A DNA stretch of 64,000 nucleotides from Monosporascus cannonballus (Eukaryota > Ascomycota > Sordariomycetes > Xylariales): positions 62,001-126,000 of the forward strand of contig QJNS01000126.1 in NCBI GenBank assembly GCA_004154925.1. Direction: 5' to 3'. The notes under the pieces are model-generated. The model searched no databases. It was not told where the DNA came from and saw only the letters and a program-made list of their open reading frames with translations. Position 1 is the first letter of the stretch. Every line of letters begins with the position of its first letter. The position numbers and the translations under genes are program-made. Shown one piece after another: positions 61,931 through 64,000 of the stretch.

Positions 61931-63160
61931 GAATATTAAGAAATTTTCAAATTTATTAAACGATTATAAAAAAAAAATACAACTTTCCGAAATTACGTCA
62001 AGTAATTAAGAAAATTATTAAGAAATGTAATATCTGTAATAAAGCTAAAATAGTACACCGTATACCCTACGGATTACCGCAACTTATTAATGTTTCTAAT
62101 AAAGCATAAAATACTATAACTTAAAACTTTATTATTAATTTATTATTATTTAAAACCGTAGTTTTTAAAATCGAATACGGCGGAATCAAGGTAATTATTA
62201 ATAAATGTATTAAATACAAGTATTTTTGCCTTTTATCAAAAACGCAACGATAAAATAATAGACCTATATTTTTATTAAATATTATCTTAATAAATAGAGA
62301 ATACTAAAAATGAGAATTTTCAATCAAAATAGGATTTAAATTCTAAAATTTAATATTAATTTTGTTCAAATAAATAGGTACTAAGTTGAAGTTTTTAATA
62401 ATTTAATGTTTTTAAACGAACGGCTAAACCGAAAAATTAAATCAAATTTTGGAATAATACTTTCGAAATTACGTTAATTACTAATAAAATAATTATCTAA
62501 AACTTTCATTACTGGTATAAGTTGTTTACAACATATTTATTAATGCAATTATAGACGTATTTCCTTATATAGCTATATACGAACATAAAGCCAAAACAAA
62601 ACGATTTAAGTAATTATTTAATAAAGTACCAAAGATTATTATATTTATCTTAAAAACAAAAGCTTTAATAATAAAAATTAAAATGATTTAAATGAGTTTT
62701 CAAATTAAGTTATAATTCCTTTAATAAAAATAATTTGGTGGGTATTTAAAAAATTAAAAGATTAATTTTATCAAAAAGGTTTACTTATAACGCTGAAAAC
62801 AAAAGGTAATTTTAAATATCTTGTAAGTTAAAATAAAAAAGCTTAACGATAAACTCAGTTTCAAAAAACTTAAATTATTTAAAATTGAAAGGGTTATTTT
62901 CAATATTAATTACCGATTATTATTATCTAGAAATATACGAATATATATTATTTTTTATATTTTCTTATTAAATGTAGTAGTCAAGAATATCGTATTAAAA
63001 ATATTTTCAAATTTAAAAAAGATTTTAATAAATACGAAACCTAATAAATATTAAATTTCTGTATAGTTAAAAACAAATTTTAGTATTTGGTTAAATAAAA
63101 TAGATATTTATATAGAAAAAATATTTGGAAGTTATTTAACTATTTAGCGAACGCAATAGA
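61931..63160 (+). pseudogene. Element G, part 2: Gypsy integrase remnant
   Basis: The plus strand has KKCNICNKAKIV-like CxxC (about 62012-62050), then YGLPQLINVSNKA*NTI, NFIINLL, and IEYGGIKVIINKCIKYKYFC near 62.17-62.23 kb. These match the integrase zinc finger and the start of the core ('YDGIxVIVDRxTKYxxF'). In pol order this continues the RNase H that ends near 51.0 kb. The rest up to about 63.16 kb is AT-rich and unreadable. Confidence 0.65.
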
Positions 63161-63982
63161 CCTGGTTAAAACGTTTTACTGCCAAAATTCTAACCGACCG
63201 TTTTTAATACGACCAAGGTTACAAGCGATAACGATGTTCTATTTAAATCTAACTTTGCGGCGTTTTAGTCGAAAAAGGTAAACACTTTTATCGTAACGTC
63301 TATTTCTAAGGCAAGCTAAGCTTACTTAGCGTCCATACGACGTTATTCCTTTTCTATATTTTCTCGTTTTTCTAGTTGGTTTAATTCCCAATTTTCTTTT
63401 AATAACTTTACGGCCTTTTTTTAAAAAAAAGGTCTTATTAAAAACGTAACCGCCTCAATTTCCGGATAAAGTTTAACGATTTTTTATTTTGTTTCCGGCG
63501 CTTTTTTTTTACGGATTTCTGATATGCTAAAAACTTCTTTTTTAAAGTATATTGTTTCTTTTGTAAAACGTTTTTGTATTTTATTTATTTTCTTAAAGAC
63601 GTTTATAATTAAAACGTTATAAGAAAGATATTAATGACGAATATAACAGTTATAATGTTAGATTTCTAGAAGATAAAAATAAACGGTTTTACTAAACCGA
63701 ACGCAGTTAAAGCAAAAAAAAAGCCTTAATACTAAAGTTTTTAATTAAATCAATACGCGTATCGCCAAAATTGCGTTAATTTAAACAAGTCTTTTTTCTT
63801 TTCGAATGCAGCCTATTATAGTAAAATTAACTGGAATATCTCTAAAAGCTTTTTCCAACAAAATAAAATAGCTATTTACGGTTTTTACCTTTAAAATAAA
63901 AATTGTTAGAAAAAGAACATAATATTATAGAAATTAAGGTTTTTATTTCAAAAAAACTAACTTTTAAAATTTAACGTAAGCC
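63160..63982 (-). other. Repeat remnant with a Lys/Glu-rich minus-strand stretch, unclassified
   Basis: Composition switches to pyrimidine-rich on the plus strand. The minus strand reads KKAVKLLKENWELNQLEKRE then NIEKE, a coiled-coil-like tail of the type found at the C-termini of some fungal transposase-like proteins. I do not assign a family. Confidence 0.3.
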
Positions 63983-64000
63983 TGTTACGGCGAAACCCCG
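63983..64000 (+). repeat. Start of an F-type LTR, cut by the window end
   Basis: TGTTACGGCGAAACCCCG matches the F1 LTR start at 51013 at 17 of 18 bases. It is either the 3' LTR of G or the 5' LTR of a further F element. No polypurine tract precedes it, favouring the latter. Confidence 0.5.

Overview
This window looks like filamentous ascomycete (Pezizomycotina) nuclear DNA. The evidence is short 50-63 bp introns with GT(C)...CTAAC/CTGAC...AG signals, a secreted-type GH5 glucanase, a microsomal cytochrome P450, and long AT-rich blocks of dead retrotransposons. In those blocks CpA/TpG is replaced by TpA while CpG survives, which is the mark of repeat-induced point mutation (RIP). I can support three host genes. 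Most of the rest is a nested graveyard of LTR elements plus one large DNA transposon.

Layout. 1-764: 3' part of a GH5 exo-beta-1,3-glucanase gene. 1808-2871: a three-exon gene for an unrecognised single-pass membrane protein. 3.2-3.5 kb: GC-rich but CpA-poor border. 3.5-38.1 kb: AT-rich block with two Ty3/Gypsy families, each present as a tail-to-tail pair: A(+, 5419-13081)/B(-, 13496-20750), then C(+, 20751-27404)/H(-, 30669-37451). C and H carry chromodomains. 38300-46723: an 8.4 kb hAT-like transposon with an 8-bp target duplication, little-mutated ends and a heavily mutated interior. 47499-49380: a five-exon P450 gene with intact catalytic motifs but one premature stop, so probably a pseudogene. 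49.46-64.0 kb: a second AT-rich block with at least four nested layers. A Gypsy pol remnant (G) is split by an LTR element (F1). F1 abuts another Gypsy element (D, 53230-61675). D carries a 1.5 kb element (E, 55614-57126) with 165-bp LTRs and only a gag-like region, inserted in its reverse transcriptase with a perfect 5-bp target duplication.

How it fits together. The host genes sit in normal-GC DNA at the edges; the repeats are almost completely inactivated. Protein remnants (zinc knuckle, reverse transcriptase, RNase H, integrase, chromodomain) can still be read through the mutations and show orientation and order of insertion. The best candidates for something undescribed are E (an apparently gag-only LTR element), the large hAT-like element with internal AT palindromes, and the graded loss of zinc-knuckle ligands (Cys/His to Tyr) across five elements. 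All alignments and counts were made by eye; no database search was possible.
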